From positions 47,048 to 111,047 of the forward strand of contig WHTS01000007.1 in the NCBI GenBank assembly GCA_009377585.1: 64,000 bases of DNA, written 5' to 3'. Made by a program: the position numbers and the translations under genes. This stretch comes from Betaproteobacteria bacterium (GTDB lineage: Bacteria; Pseudomonadota; Gammaproteobacteria; Burkholderiales; WYBJ01). A model generated the notes under the pieces. That model was not told the DNA's origin. It did no database searches and saw only the letters and a list, made by a program, of their open reading frames with translations. This document shows positions 16,062-24,752 of the stretch, piece after piece (position 1 is the first letter of the stretch; every line of letters begins with the position of its first letter).

Positions 16062-18893
16062 ATGGCGACGCCCGGCGCGGTCATCATTTCCACGTACCCC
16101 GCTCCCTGCCTGCTTTCGGCAGCGTGCCGGCACATCGTCCGGGACGTCGCGCAAGGCCGCGATCTTTCGCGCATCACGGTGCTGCTCCCGGATTTGCACG
16201 CGGCGCCGGCGTTCGCACGGGCGCTGCACGCGCGCGTCGGCGCTGCGGCGCTGCTCCCGCGCCTGACCAGCCTGCGCCAGTGGGCCTCCGAGGTGCCACT
16301 CGGCCGGCCGGCACTCGCCGCCTCTACCCGCAAGGCGGCGATCTACCCACTCGCCGCCTCTGCCCGTGAGGCGGCGATACACCCGATGCCCGCCTCGGCC
16401 CGCGAGGCGGCGATCTACCATGCGCTCGCCGAGCGGCGCTGGTTCCAGGATCAGGATTTGTGGTCGGTCGCCGCGGAGCTCTCCGTGCTGTTCGACGAGC
16501 TGACCCGTTGGCATGTCGGCTTGCCCGCATCCGCGGAAGATTTCGCGCGGCGGCTGGAGCAGGCTTACGAGGCCCGCGCAGGCGCCAGGTTCGCCTTCGA
16601 GGCGCGCCTGGTGCACGAGCTGTGGCATGCGCTGGACGCGGACGCAAGCCATGTGGAGGCGGCGTATCAGCTTCGGCTCGGTATACTCGGCCGCGAGGTG
16701 ATCGATCCTATCTATGCGCTCGGTCTGGCGCAGCTTGCGCCGGCCGAAACCCAGTTTCTGCAGCGCTGCGCCGAGCGGGTGCCGGTCGTTCGCATCGTCG
16801 AGGAAACCGCGGAGCAGTCGCTCGGAGCGTTCGAACGCACGCTGCGCGCGGCCTGGCCCGAGGTCGTCGTTGCAGCCCTGGGCGATCGTGCCCAAGCCTT
16901 GCGGCAAATGAGCCCCGAATCGGGGCTCGGCGGCCGCGTGCGTTTCTGTGGCGCCACCGAAGCCGAGCAGGAGGCGCAGATCATCGCCGCCAGCGTGCGC
17001 GGCTGGCTGCGCGGCGGTCGCAGCAGCATAGCGGTGGTCGCGCTCGATCGCGTGGTGGCGCGACGCGCTCGGGCGCTGCTCGAACGCGCGCAGGTGCTGG
17101 TGCGCGACGAAGCGGGCTGGCCGCTGTCCACCACGAGCGCGGCAACCGCGGTCGGACGCTGGCTCGATCTCGCGACCAACGACTGCCATCACCGCGATCT
17201 GCTCGACCTGCTCAAGTCGCCGTTTGCGTTCGCGGATTGGCCACGCCCGCAGCGCCAGCGCACCGTCTGGCGCTTCGAGCAGGCGTTGCGCCGCGCCAGC
17301 ATTCGGGCAGGCCTAGAGCGCTATCTCGAGCTCGCGGAGCGAAGCGGCGACGGCGCAGCGAGACAGATGCTGCTGCGCCTCCAGCGCGGTGCACAGGCGC
17401 TTGCCCGCATGCGCCGCAAGAGCCTCTCCGGCTGGCTCGTGGCCCTACGTTCGAGCTTGAGAGAGATCGGCGTGCAGCGCGGGTTCGCGGCCGATGCCGC
17501 GGGCGTTCAAGTACTGGAACTGATCGACACGCTCGCAGCCGAGCTTGCCGGCGATCGCATCGCCGTGGACTTTCGCGAGTTCCGGCGCTGGCTGGCGCGG
17601 CGGCTGGAAGCGGCCGCGTTTCGGGATTCGAGCATCGACAGTCCGGTGGTGTTCACGTCGCTCGAGGCGACCCGCCTGCGCAGCTTCGATGCGACGCTGA
17701 TCCTGGGCGCGGATGCGAGCCGGCTGCCGGGCAGCAGCGCGGCGGGCATGTTCTTCAACCAGCGCGTGCGGCGCGATCTCGGCTTGCCCGGCCTGGAAGC
17801 GCATGTCCGCGACGTGCAGGATCTGCTGATCGGCCTGCTCGCGCGCAGCGGCGAAACGCTCGTGACGTGGCAACGCACCGTTGCCGGAGAGCCCAATCTG
17901 ATCTCGCCGCTGTTCGAACGGCTGCGCGCGCTGCACGAGCTGGCGTGGGCGGACCCGCTCGACGATGCAGGCCCGGCGCAGCCGATCGAGCCGCACCGGT
18001 GGCTCGATCGGGAGGACGCGGCGCTTGGGCAGGACGCGGCGCTTGGGCAGGACGCGGCGCTTGGGCCGGCCACGCCGCCCGCACCGCGCGTTCCTGCTTC
18101 CCGTGTTCCGCAAGCCATCAGTGCGAGCAGCTACAACACGCTGCTGGCGTGTCCTTATCGTTTCTACGCCCGCTATGCGCTGGGCCTGCGCGAGAGCGAC
18201 GAAGTGCAGGAAGAGCTGGAGAAGCGCGATTACGGCACGCTCGTGCACGAGATCCTGACCCGGTTCCACCGCGCTCACCCCTGTCTGCTCGAGCTCGGGC
18301 CCGAGGCTGCCGAGGGCGCGTTGCGGGCGCTTTCGGATGCGGTATTCGCCGACGAGATCGCGCAGAACTACATCGCCAGGGCCTGGCTCGCGCGCTGGCG
18401 CGCACTGATCCCCCGCTACGTCGCGTGGCAGCGCGAGCGGGAAGCGCAGGGCTGGCGATTCCACGCCGGCGAGGCCGACCGCAGCGTGACGATTCACACG
18501 CCCGCCGGCAGAACCTTCTCCTTGCGCGGGCGCATCGATCGGGTCGACGTGCGCGCCGACGGCGCCGTAGCCGTGGTCGACTACAAGACCCGGGCGCGCA
18601 CCAAGCTGGCGGCGGAGCTCGCAAGTGCCGGCGAGGACGTGCAGTTGCCGGTGTACGCTTTGCTTTGGGACGAACCGGTATCCGAGGCGTTGTACCTCGC
18701 GATGGACCTGGAGGAAGTGGAGCCGGTCGCGCTGGAGCACGACGTGGCGCTTCATGCCGCCGAGGTGCGCAGCCGCCTGACGGAGCTCGTGGATCGCATC
18801 AGCGACGGTGCGCCGCTGCCCGCCCAAGGCATCGAGGCGGTGTGCGCGTATTGCGAGATGCACGGCTTGTGCCGGCGCAGGCATTGGTCGTGA
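16062..18893 (+). CDS. AddB-like helicase/PD-(D/E)XK nuclease subunit
   Basis: A 943-residue protein of the group often called 'probable DNA repair protein', the AddB-like partner of the downstream AddA-like helicase. The C-terminus holds a RecB-type nuclease: ISASSYNTLLACPYRFYAR near residue 688, GTLVHEILTRFH, then VAVVDYKTRARTKL with the catalytic D and K, and a final Cys cluster (AVCAYCEMHGLCRRRHW) suited to an Fe-S staple. The N-terminal half is a degenerate helicase domain without an obvious Walker A. Two coding tandem repeats, three 12-residue units (residues 86-121) and three DAALGQ units (about residues 652-669), lie in probable linkers. It overlaps the next gene by 4 nt. Confidence 0.82.
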   Translation: MATPGAVIISTYPAPCLLSAACRHIVRDVAQGRDLSRITVLLPDLHAAPAFARALHARVGAAALLPRLTSLRQWASEVPLGRPALAASTRKAAIYPLAASAREAAIHPMPASAREAAIYHALAERRWFQDQDLWSVAAELSVLFDELTRWHVGLPASAEDFARRLEQAYEARAGARFAFEARLVHELWHALDADASHVEAAYQLRLGILGREVIDPIYALGLAQLAPAETQFLQRCAERVPVVRIVEETAEQSLGAFERTLRAAWPEVVVAALGDRAQALRQMSPESGLGGRVRFCGATEAEQEAQIIAASVRGWLRGGRSSIAVVALDRVVARRARALLERAQVLVRDEAGWPLSTTSAATAVGRWLDLATNDCHHRDLLDLLKSPFAFADWPRPQRQRTVWRFEQALRRASIRAGLERYLELAERSGDGAARQMLLRLQRGAQALARMRRKSLSGWLVALRSSLREIGVQRGFAADAAGVQVLELIDTLAAELAGDRIAVDFREFRRWLARRLEAAAFRDSSIDSPVVFTSLEATRLRSFDATLILGADASRLPGSSAAGMFFNQRVRRDLGLPGLEAHVRDVQDLLIGLLARSGETLVTWQRTVAGEPNLISPLFERLRALHELAWADPLDDAGPAQPIEPHRWLDREDAALGQDAALGQDAALGPATPPAPRVPASRVPQAISASSYNTLLACPYRFYARYALGLRESDEVQEELEKRDYGTLVHEILTRFHRAHPCLLELGPEAAEGALRALSDAVFADEIAQNYIARAWLARWRALIPRYVAWQREREAQGWRFHAGEADRSVTIHTPAGRTFSLRGRIDRVDVRADGAVAVVDYKTRARTKLAAELASAGEDVQLPVYALLWDEPVSEALYLAMDLEEVEPVALEHDVALHAAEVRSRLTELVDRISDGAPLPAQGIEAVCAYCEMHGLCRRRHWS
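16317..16424 (+). repeat. 36-bp coding tandem repeat, three copies
   Basis: Units at 16317-16352, 16353-16388 and 16389-16424 encode AASTRKAAIYPL, AASAREAAIHPM and PASAREAAIYHA. Unit length is exactly 12 codons, so the frame is kept. Copies differ at several third positions and a few residues, so this array is older than the one at 18.0 kb. Confidence 0.85.
18015..18068 (+). repeat. 18-bp coding tandem repeat, three copies (DAALGQ)
   Basis: GACGCGGCGCTTGGGCAG occurs at 18015-18032 and 18033-18050, and with a changed end at 18051-18068. It adds DAALGQDAALGQDAALGP just before the nuclease domain of the AddB-like protein. The copies are almost identical, which suggests recent slippage. Confidence 0.9.
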
Positions 18894-21800
18894 GCGACAC
18901 CCGCACTAGCGCGCTCGATCCTTCCGCGCTCGAAGCTTCCGCGCTCGATCCAGCGCACAGCGTGGTGGTCGAAGCCTGCGCCGGTAGCGGCAAGACCTGG
19001 TTGCTGGTATCGCGCGTGCTGCGGTTGCTGCTCGCCGGCATCGAGCCGGGAGAGATTCTCGCGATCACCTTCACCCGCCAGGCGGCGCAGGAAATGGCCG
19101 ACCGGCTGCATCAGTGGCTGCGCTTTCTCGCCACGGCCAGTGACGCTTCGGTACGTGCGTTCCTGGCGAGCCGCGCAGTGCCGGGAGCCGAGATCGATGC
19201 GGCGCTCGTACGCGGGCGCGCACTATACGAGCGGGTGCTGATCGCACAACCGCCGCTCACCATCGCGACCTTTCATAGCTGGTTCCTGCAGTTGCTGCGC
19301 AGCGCCCCGCTGGAGGCGGCTGCGATCGGCAACGTGTCGCTGATCGAGCGGACGTCGGCGTTGCTGGCGGAAGCCTGGACACTGTTCGAGGAAGCTTGCC
19401 GCCGCCAATCGGACAGCAAGGCGGCCCGGGCGCTCGACTTCCTGTTCGAGCGCTACGGCCTGTACCCCACCCGTCTCCTGCTCGAGCGCTTCGTGCAGCA
19501 CCGCGCCGACTGGTGGGCATATGCCGGCCGGGACGCGGATGCGACCGAGCGCGCATTGGCTCGGCAGGCGGCGGAGCTTGGATTTCCCGCGGGAACCGAT
19601 GTCATCGCCGCGCTCTTCGCACAGAGCAAGTTCCTCGCCGAGGTGCGCGAACTGTGCGGGTTGCTTGCGCGCAATACCAAGCATGAGCAATCGTGCGCTG
19701 AACGGTTGGCGGCCGGTCTTGAACACGGCGATCACGAGGCGGCTTTTGCCGCCCTGTGCCGGGCATTGCTCACGGAGAGGAACGAACGCCGCGTAAAGAA
19801 GGTAGCCGCTGCGCAGGCCGGTCGGCTCGGCGGTGCGGGCGAAGCGCGCTACCTCGAGCTGTGCGAGCGGCTCGCCGACCGCGCCCTCGAAGCGCTCGCA
19901 GCCAGCGCCGATCAGGCAAGCTATCGCGCCAACGCAGCCGGGCTGGTCGCAGGCAGCGCCTTGCTCGAGCACTACCAGGGGCTCAAGCAGGACCGGCAGG
20001 TGGTCGACTTCGCCGACATCGAGTGGCTCGCCTACGAGCTGCTCGTGCGCGAAGACCATGCGGTGACGATGCACTTCAAGCTCGACAGCCGCTATCGCCA
20101 CATCCTGCTCGACGAGTTCCAGGACACCAACCCGCTGCAGTGGCTTGCCCTGGAAGCCTGGTTCGACGCGGCGGCGCAGGCCGATTCGACGCCGGGGGTG
20201 TTCCTGGTAGGCGACCCGAAGCAGGCGATCTTTCGCTTCCGCCGCGCTGATGCGCGCCTGTTCGAGGCGGCGCGCGAGTGGCTGAGGCGCAGCCACGGCG
20301 CAGCCGTGCACTCGCACGACGAATCGCGCCGCTGCGCCCAGCCCGTGCTCGACGTGGCAAACCGCCTGTTCCAGCGCGAGCCGGCGTATGCGGATTTCAT
20401 GCCGCATCGCGCGCATGACCCGACGCTGCCGGGCAGGGTCGAAGTCTTGCCGCTCGCTCGCCAAGCCGAGCCGGTTCCCGTGGCTGCGGTCGCAGGGTTG
20501 CGCGATCCGCTGCGATCGGCGCGCGAAGTGGCCGAAGACACGAGGCGCGAGCGCGAGGCCCGCATGCTGGTGACGCGCCTGGCCGAGATCGTCGGACGCT
20601 GGTCCATCGCCGATGCACCGGATCGCAGCCGCACGCGCTCGGTGCGCTATGGCGATGTGATGATTCTCGTGCGCCGGCGCACACACCTGCAGATCTACGA
20701 GCGTGCCTTGCGCCATGCAGGCATGCCGTTCGTCACCTCGCGCCAGGGCGGATTGCTCGATACCCTGGAGGCGGCCGATCTCATGGCGCTGCTGGAATTC
20801 CTGGTCTCGCCGTTCGACGATCTCGCCCTCGCGCACGCGCTTCGGAGCCCGATATTCGGCTGCAGCGACGAGGACCTGATGCGGATCGCGCAGGCCTCCG
20901 GGAACGCCTGGTGGGAACGCCTGGAGCGCCTGACCGACGCGGCGCCCGATGCGCGATTGCGCCGCGCGCGTGAGCTCCTCGCCCGCTGGCTGGACTGGGC
21001 GGACCGTTTGCCGGTGCACGACACGCTCGACCGCATCTATTTCGAAGGCGACGTGATGCGCCGCTACCAGGCTTCGGTGCCTGTTGCCATGCGCGCTGCC
21101 GTTGTAGCTAATTTGAATGCCTTTATTCAACGCGCGCTCGACGTGGATTCGGGTCGCTACCCGAGCCTGCCGCGCTTTCTCGCCGAGCTGCGCGACCTGC
21201 TCGGAGCGCCGGCCGACGAAGCGCCCGACGAGGGCGCTGTCGCGTGCGGGTCCGACGCGATCCGGATCATGACGGTGCACGGCGCAAAGGGGCTGGAAGC
21301 GCCGCTCGTGTGGCTGCTGGACACGGCCGCCGTGCGACCCGCGGAGCGCGGCTTCGATGTGCTGGCGCAATGGGAACCGGGGCAGTGCGCGCCGCTCGCT
21401 TTTTCGCTCTCGACGCGTAGTGCCGAACGCAGCCGCGCGCAGCGCCGGCAGCTCGAGGCCGAAGCCCGCTACGCCGAGCGGGAGGAATTGAACCTGCTTT
21501 ATGTCGCGATGACGCGCGCGCGCCAGGCGCTTTTTGTGAGCGGCTGCGAGGTGCGCGGCGTTGCCGGCTCCTGGTATGGACGCGTCCGCTCCGCGGTCGT
21601 CGCCGCAGCCGGATGCGCCGACCGGGCCGAGATGGCCGTCTGTCATGGCGACGAGCTGGCAGCCGGCGGCGTGCCGCCCGAGCGGCAGGTCTCGGCGCCG
21701 GCGCCGGCCGCGGCTGCGGCAAGCGATCCGCCGCAGCCGGTCGGGCGCCGGCGCGATACGCTCGCCTCGCCGGGCCAGCGCTATGGCGTCGCCTTTCATC

Positions 21801-22243
21801 TCGTCATGCAGCATGCGACGAGCGGTGCGCAAGCCAATGCAGTCGAGCTGGCCCAGCGCCTCGGATTGCCGCTTGCCCAGGTCGAACCGATGTGGGAGCA
21901 GGCACGCCGATTGATGGCGGACCCCGAGCTCGCCAGACTGTTCGATCCCAGCCGCTACCAGCGCGCGCTCGACGAGTGGCCGATCATCACCGCCAGCGGC
22001 GAATTGCGCCGGGTGGACCGCATGGTCGAGCTCGACGGCGAAGTCTGGGTGCTGGACTACAAGACCGGGAGCCGCGCCGCGATTGCGGGGGCTGCGCTCG
22101 AGGCCGAGTACCGGGCCCAGGTGCAGAGCTACTGCGCGGTTCTGCGCTCGGTGTTTCCCACCAAGCCGGTGTTCGGCCTGGTGCTGTTCGCCGACGGCTC
22201 GCGCATTCCGATCGATGAGTCGGGCACGACGCAGCCGCCTTGA
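18890..22243 (+). CDS. AddA-like UvrD-family helicase/exonuclease
   Basis: A 1117-residue superfamily-1 helicase with a C-terminal PD-(D/E)XK nuclease, partner of the preceding AddB-like protein in double-strand-break end processing. Seen: Walker A EACAGSGKTWLL near residue 25, AITFTRQAAQEM motif Ia, LLDEFQDTNPLQWLAL motif II near residue 405, GDPKQAIFRFRRAD motif III, TVHGAKGLEAPLV motif V near residue 795, YVAMTRARQALFV motif VI, and the nuclease motif WVLDYKTG near residue 1050. It begins at a GTG overlapping the upstream stop (GTGA), a sign of translational coupling. The first 20 residues carry a short SALDP-type repeat from a 15-nt unit (18911-18955). The same frame stays open far upstream inside addB, but that part is a shadow. 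Confidence 0.87.
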   Translation: MSDTRTSALDPSALEASALDPAHSVVVEACAGSGKTWLLVSRVLRLLLAGIEPGEILAITFTRQAAQEMADRLHQWLRFLATASDASVRAFLASRAVPGAEIDAALVRGRALYERVLIAQPPLTIATFHSWFLQLLRSAPLEAAAIGNVSLIERTSALLAEAWTLFEEACRRQSDSKAARALDFLFERYGLYPTRLLLERFVQHRADWWAYAGRDADATERALARQAAELGFPAGTDVIAALFAQSKFLAEVRELCGLLARNTKHEQSCAERLAAGLEHGDHEAAFAALCRALLTERNERRVKKVAAAQAGRLGGAGEARYLELCERLADRALEALAASADQASYRANAAGLVAGSALLEHYQGLKQDRQVVDFADIEWLAYELLVREDHAVTMHFKLDSRYRHILLDEFQDTNPLQWLALEAWFDAAAQADSTPGVFLVGDPKQAIFRFRRADARLFEAAREWLRRSHGAAVHSHDESRRCAQPVLDVANRLFQREPAYADFMPHRAHDPTLPGRVEVLPLARQAEPVPVAAVAGLRDPLRSAREVAEDTRREREARMLVTRLAEIVGRWSIADAPDRSRTRSVRYGDVMILVRRRTHLQIYERALRHAGMPFVTSRQGGLLDTLEAADLMALLEFLVSPFDDLALAHALRSPIFGCSDEDLMRIAQASGNAWWERLERLTDAAPDARLRRARELLARWLDWADRLPVHDTLDRIYFEGDVMRRYQASVPVAMRAAVVANLNAFIQRALDVDSGRYPSLPRFLAELRDLLGAPADEAPDEGAVACGSDAIRIMTVHGAKGLEAPLVWLLDTAAVRPAERGFDVLAQWEPGQCAPLAFSLSTRSAERSRAQRRQLEAEARYAEREELNLLYVAMTRARQALFVSGCEVRGVAGSWYGRVRSAVVAAAGCADRAEMAVCHGDELAAGGVPPERQVSAPAPAAAAASDPPQPVGRRRDTLASPGQRYGVAFHLVMQHATSGAQANAVELAQRLGLPLAQVEPMWEQARRLMADPELARLFDPSRYQRALDEWPIITASGELRRVDRMVELDGEVWVLDYKTGSRAAIAGAALEAEYRAQVQSYCAVLRSVFPTKPVFGLVLFADGSRIPIDESGTTQPP

Positions 22244-22321
22244 TGGCGTCCCCAGGTTCCGCGGCCGGAAGGCGCTTTATCCTCGGGTAGCAACTGGCTT
22301 TGCCCCCGCGCAATACCGTAC

Positions 22322-22400
22322 GGGTAAGTCAGGTTCGACAGAAGACTAGTGTGCAAACCCGTAAGGGTATGTCGGGCTCGACAGAAAACCAGTGCAAACA
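22322..22400. repeat. Pair of about 37-bp imperfect direct repeats
   Basis: GGGTAAGTCAGGTTCGACAG, then AAGACTAGTGTGCAAAC (from 22322), is repeated from 22364 as GGGTATGTCGGGCTCGACAG, then AAAACCAGTGCAAAC. CGGGTAA recurs at 22411. The block fills most of the 216-nt gap between addA and the first broken TctC gene. No promoter can be assigned with confidence. Confidence 0.6.
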
Positions 22401-22459
22401 ATTTCGTTTACGGGTAACGTACGGGCCCGTTTTCCATCCATGCCATGCAGGAGACCGTA

Positions 22460-23193
22460 ATGTCGTCGAAGTCCCGATTTTGTATTGCATCGTATGCCGC
22501 CGTGGCAGCCGCAGCCGCAGCCGTGGCCATCGGTGCATCAGCGTACGCGCAGCAGTATCCCTCGAAGATCGTGCGCGTGATCGTTCCGTTCGCGCCGGGC
22601 GGCGGCAGCGACATCAGCGCCCGCCGCTTCTCCGCCAAGCTTACCGAGGTGCTCGGGCAACAGTTCGTGGTCGACAACCGTGGTGGCGCGGCCGGGCTGA
22701 TCGGCATGGAGCAGACCGCGAGAGCTACGCCCGACGGGTACACCGTCATGATCATGTCGGGGAGCTTCTCCGCCACAAGAGCACCGGCGCCGGCATGGCC
22801 GACATTCTTTCGGGTCAGGTGCCGATCATCGTCGGCAGCCTGCTGCCGGTCTCGCCGCACGTGAAATCCGGCAAGCTGCGTGCGCTCGGCGTCACGACGC
22901 CGAAGCGCTGGTATTCGATGCCCGACGTTCCCGCCATCGCGGAAACCTATCCGGGCTTCGACGTGGTGCTGTGGTTCGGCTTGATGGCGCCCAAAGGAAC
23001 GCCGCAACCGGCCATCGACCGCCTCAACGGCGCGATCAATCAGATCCTCAAGATGGAAGATGTCAAGACCAGCCTCGACCGCGAAGGCATGCAAGCCACC
23101 GGCGGCGCGCCGGAAGCGTTCGGCAAGCGCATCCGCGACGACTACGCGCGCTGGATGAAGCTCGTGAAGGAACGCAACATCGTCATCAAGTAA
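22460..23193 (+). pseudogene. Broken Bug/TctC-family substrate-binding protein 1
   Basis: Reads as a tripartite tricarboxylate transporter periplasmic receptor. It has a clear signal peptide (ending ASAYAQQYP), the family's PFAPGGGSDISAR and GGAAGLIGMEQ, then ATPDGYTVMIMSGSFSAT. The frame then changes: GQVPIIVGSLLPVSPHVKSG and the C-terminal half continue in another frame to 23193. Roughly 100 residues expected between them, including the HVPYKG motif, are missing, so this is a deletion plus frameshift around 22770-22800, not just a sequencing slip. The ATG at 22460 follows AGGAG. No tctA/tctB partners are nearby. Confidence 0.85.
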
Positions 23194-23208
23194 TCGCGGC
23201 GGCGCCGG

Positions 23209-23317
23209 TGAATATCATTGTCATGCCGGGCGACGACTCGGCCCGGAGATCGATCGCGCGGCGCTTGCCGCGCTGAACGCGGCCGACGAGGCGCAGCCGC
23301 TGCGCGCTATCCTGTAG
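23209..23317 (+). pseudogene. Relic of an isocitrate/isopropylmalate dehydrogenase-type gene
   Basis: The plus strand reads VNIIVMPGDD and, after a single-base shift, GPEIDRAALAALNAADE. Joined together these resemble the conserved N-terminus of beta-decarboxylating dehydrogenases (PGDGIGPEI). The frame then ends at a stop about 15 codons later. The remaining 300 or more residues are absent. Such dehydrogenases often neighbour TctC genes. Only about 100 nt support the call. Confidence 0.4.
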
Positions 23318-23347
23318 GCACACGATTACTCATTGGAGGAGGAAATC

Positions 23348-24308
23348 ATGCGCCTATGCATCGCAGGAGCTCTCGCAACCATCGCCGGCGTTACACCCGC
23401 GCTCGCTGGAGGCTATCCCGAACGCGGCGTCAGCATGGTGGTGGCTTTTTCGGCCGGCGGTGCAACCGACCACATGGCGCGGCTGCTCGCGCAGCGGATG
23501 ACGCAGCTGTGGAGCCAGCCGGTGGTCGTGCTCAATCGCCCTGGCGCCGGAGGCAACATCGGCGCGGAATCCGTGGTGCGCGCGGCGCCCGACGGCTATA
23601 CCTTGCTCGTCGGTACGACCGCATTGGCGATCAGTCCGAGCCTGTACAAGAACCTTTCCTACGACGTGCTGAAGGATCTCGCCCCCGTGACTCAGCTCAC
23701 CATCACGCCCAACGTGCTGGTGGTGCACCCCTCGGTGCCGGCGCGCTCGGTGCGCGAGCTGATCGAGCTGGCCCGGCGCCAGCCGGGCTCGCTCGTCGAC
23801 GCCTCCCGCCGGTCGCGGGACATCGAACCACATGGCGTTCGTGCTGTTCTCGATGCTGACCAAGACCGACATCCTGCACGTGCCGTACAAGGGGGCGGCG
23901 CCGGCGCTCACCGCGGTGGTGGGCGGCGAGGGCGCGATGACTTTCGTGCCGATCAACGCGGCGATTCCGCTGGTGAAAAACGGCCGCCTGCGCCCGCTCG
24001 GCGTGACCACGGCAAAGCGCGCCAGCACGTTGCCGAACGTGCCCACCATCGCCGAAGGCGGCGTCCCGGGCTATGAGGCCTCGTCCTGGACCGGCATCCT
24101 GGCGCCGGCCGCAACCCCGCCGGCGATCGTGCAGCGCATCCATGCCACCATTGCCGAGAGCGTTCGCAACCCGAAGATGCGCGCTGCGATGCAGGCCTCG
24201 GGCCTGGACCCGCTGGTCAGCACACCGCAGCAGTTCGCGCAAAGCCTGCGCGCGGAGATCGCGAAATGGGCCAAGGTCGCGAAAGCGGCCGGCCTGGCCG
24301 CGCGGTAG
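23348..24308 (+). pseudogene. Frameshifted Bug/TctC-family substrate-binding protein 2
   Basis: Starts at 23348 behind GGAGGA with a signal peptide (GVTPALAGGYPERG). The first frame covers FSAGGATDHMARLLAQ, NRPGAGGNIGAESV and APDGYTLLVGTTALAISPS up to about residue 155 (ARRQPGSLVDAS). From about 23810 the homology continues in another frame as PAGRGTSNHMAFVLFSM, then DILHVPYKGAAPALTA, to the stop at 24308. All expected segments are present, so one single-base deletion near 23805-23815 explains it. A sequencing or assembly error cannot be excluded, though two neighbouring genes are also damaged. Confidence 0.85.
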
Positions 24309-24314
24309 CGCAGC

Positions 24315-24752
24315 CTAGCGCGCGAGCAGCGCTTCGATCTCGGAAAACGTCTGCGCGATTTCGGCCGGGTTGACCGACTGCGGGTTGACGCCGAGGCTAC
24401 GGGCGATCTGCGTGGCGGAAAAGATGCCGCGGATGCGCCCGTCGGGGTCGGTTACCAGCGCATGCCGGCGCCCGCTCTGGCGCAGCGTGGCCACCACGTG
24501 CCCGACTTTCGCCGCGCGCACATCGCCGAAATCGAGCGCTTCCAGCTTGTCTCCAGGGGTCATGACATCCTGGACGATGATCTCCTCGTGCCGCACGCCG
24601 TGGGCCTCGACGAAGCGCATCGGTTTTTCGCCCAGGATGTCGTAGGTGGTGACCAGCCCGAGCAGGCGCCGTTGCCCGTCGATCACGCCCACCGCTACTT
24701 CGAGCCGGGCTCGACGGCGAGCGCGCTGCGCGTGCCGCCTTCGGCCATGCAA
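24315..24752 (-). CDS. CBS-domain protein, N-terminally shortened
   Basis: The readable homology starts at EVAVGVIDGQRRLLGLVTTY and covers DILGEKPMRFVEAHGVRHEE, IIVQDVMTP, the second CBS motif HALVTDPDGRIRGIFSATQI, and the tail IAQTFSEIEALL. Full-length relatives that I recall have about 50 more residues at the N-terminus forming the first half of CBS1. Here the first 17 codons are an Arg-rich stretch overlapping the epimerase 3' end in another frame. CBS pairs bind adenine nucleotides and regulate partner proteins. The gene is probably a 5' deletion derivative and may be inactive. Confidence 0.6.
   Translation of the reverse strand: MHGRRRHAQRARRRARLEVAVGVIDGQRRLLGLVTTYDILGEKPMRFVEAHGVRHEEIIVQDVMTPGDKLEALDFGDVRAAKVGHVVATLRQSGRRHALVTDPDGRIRGIFSATQIARSLGVNPQSVNPAEIAQTFSEIEALLAR

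Noticed and set aside
16460..18889. In-frame upstream extension of the AddA-like helicase over 800 codons
   Set aside because: It overlaps the clear AddB-like gene in another frame, and its product is Arg/Ala/Gly-rich with no helicase motifs before residue about 810. The true start is the GTG at 18890.
19223..21832. An 869-codon open frame antisense to the AddA-like gene
   Set aside because: Composition is typical of a shadow frame in high-GC DNA. There are no domains, and the sense gene has all helicase motifs.
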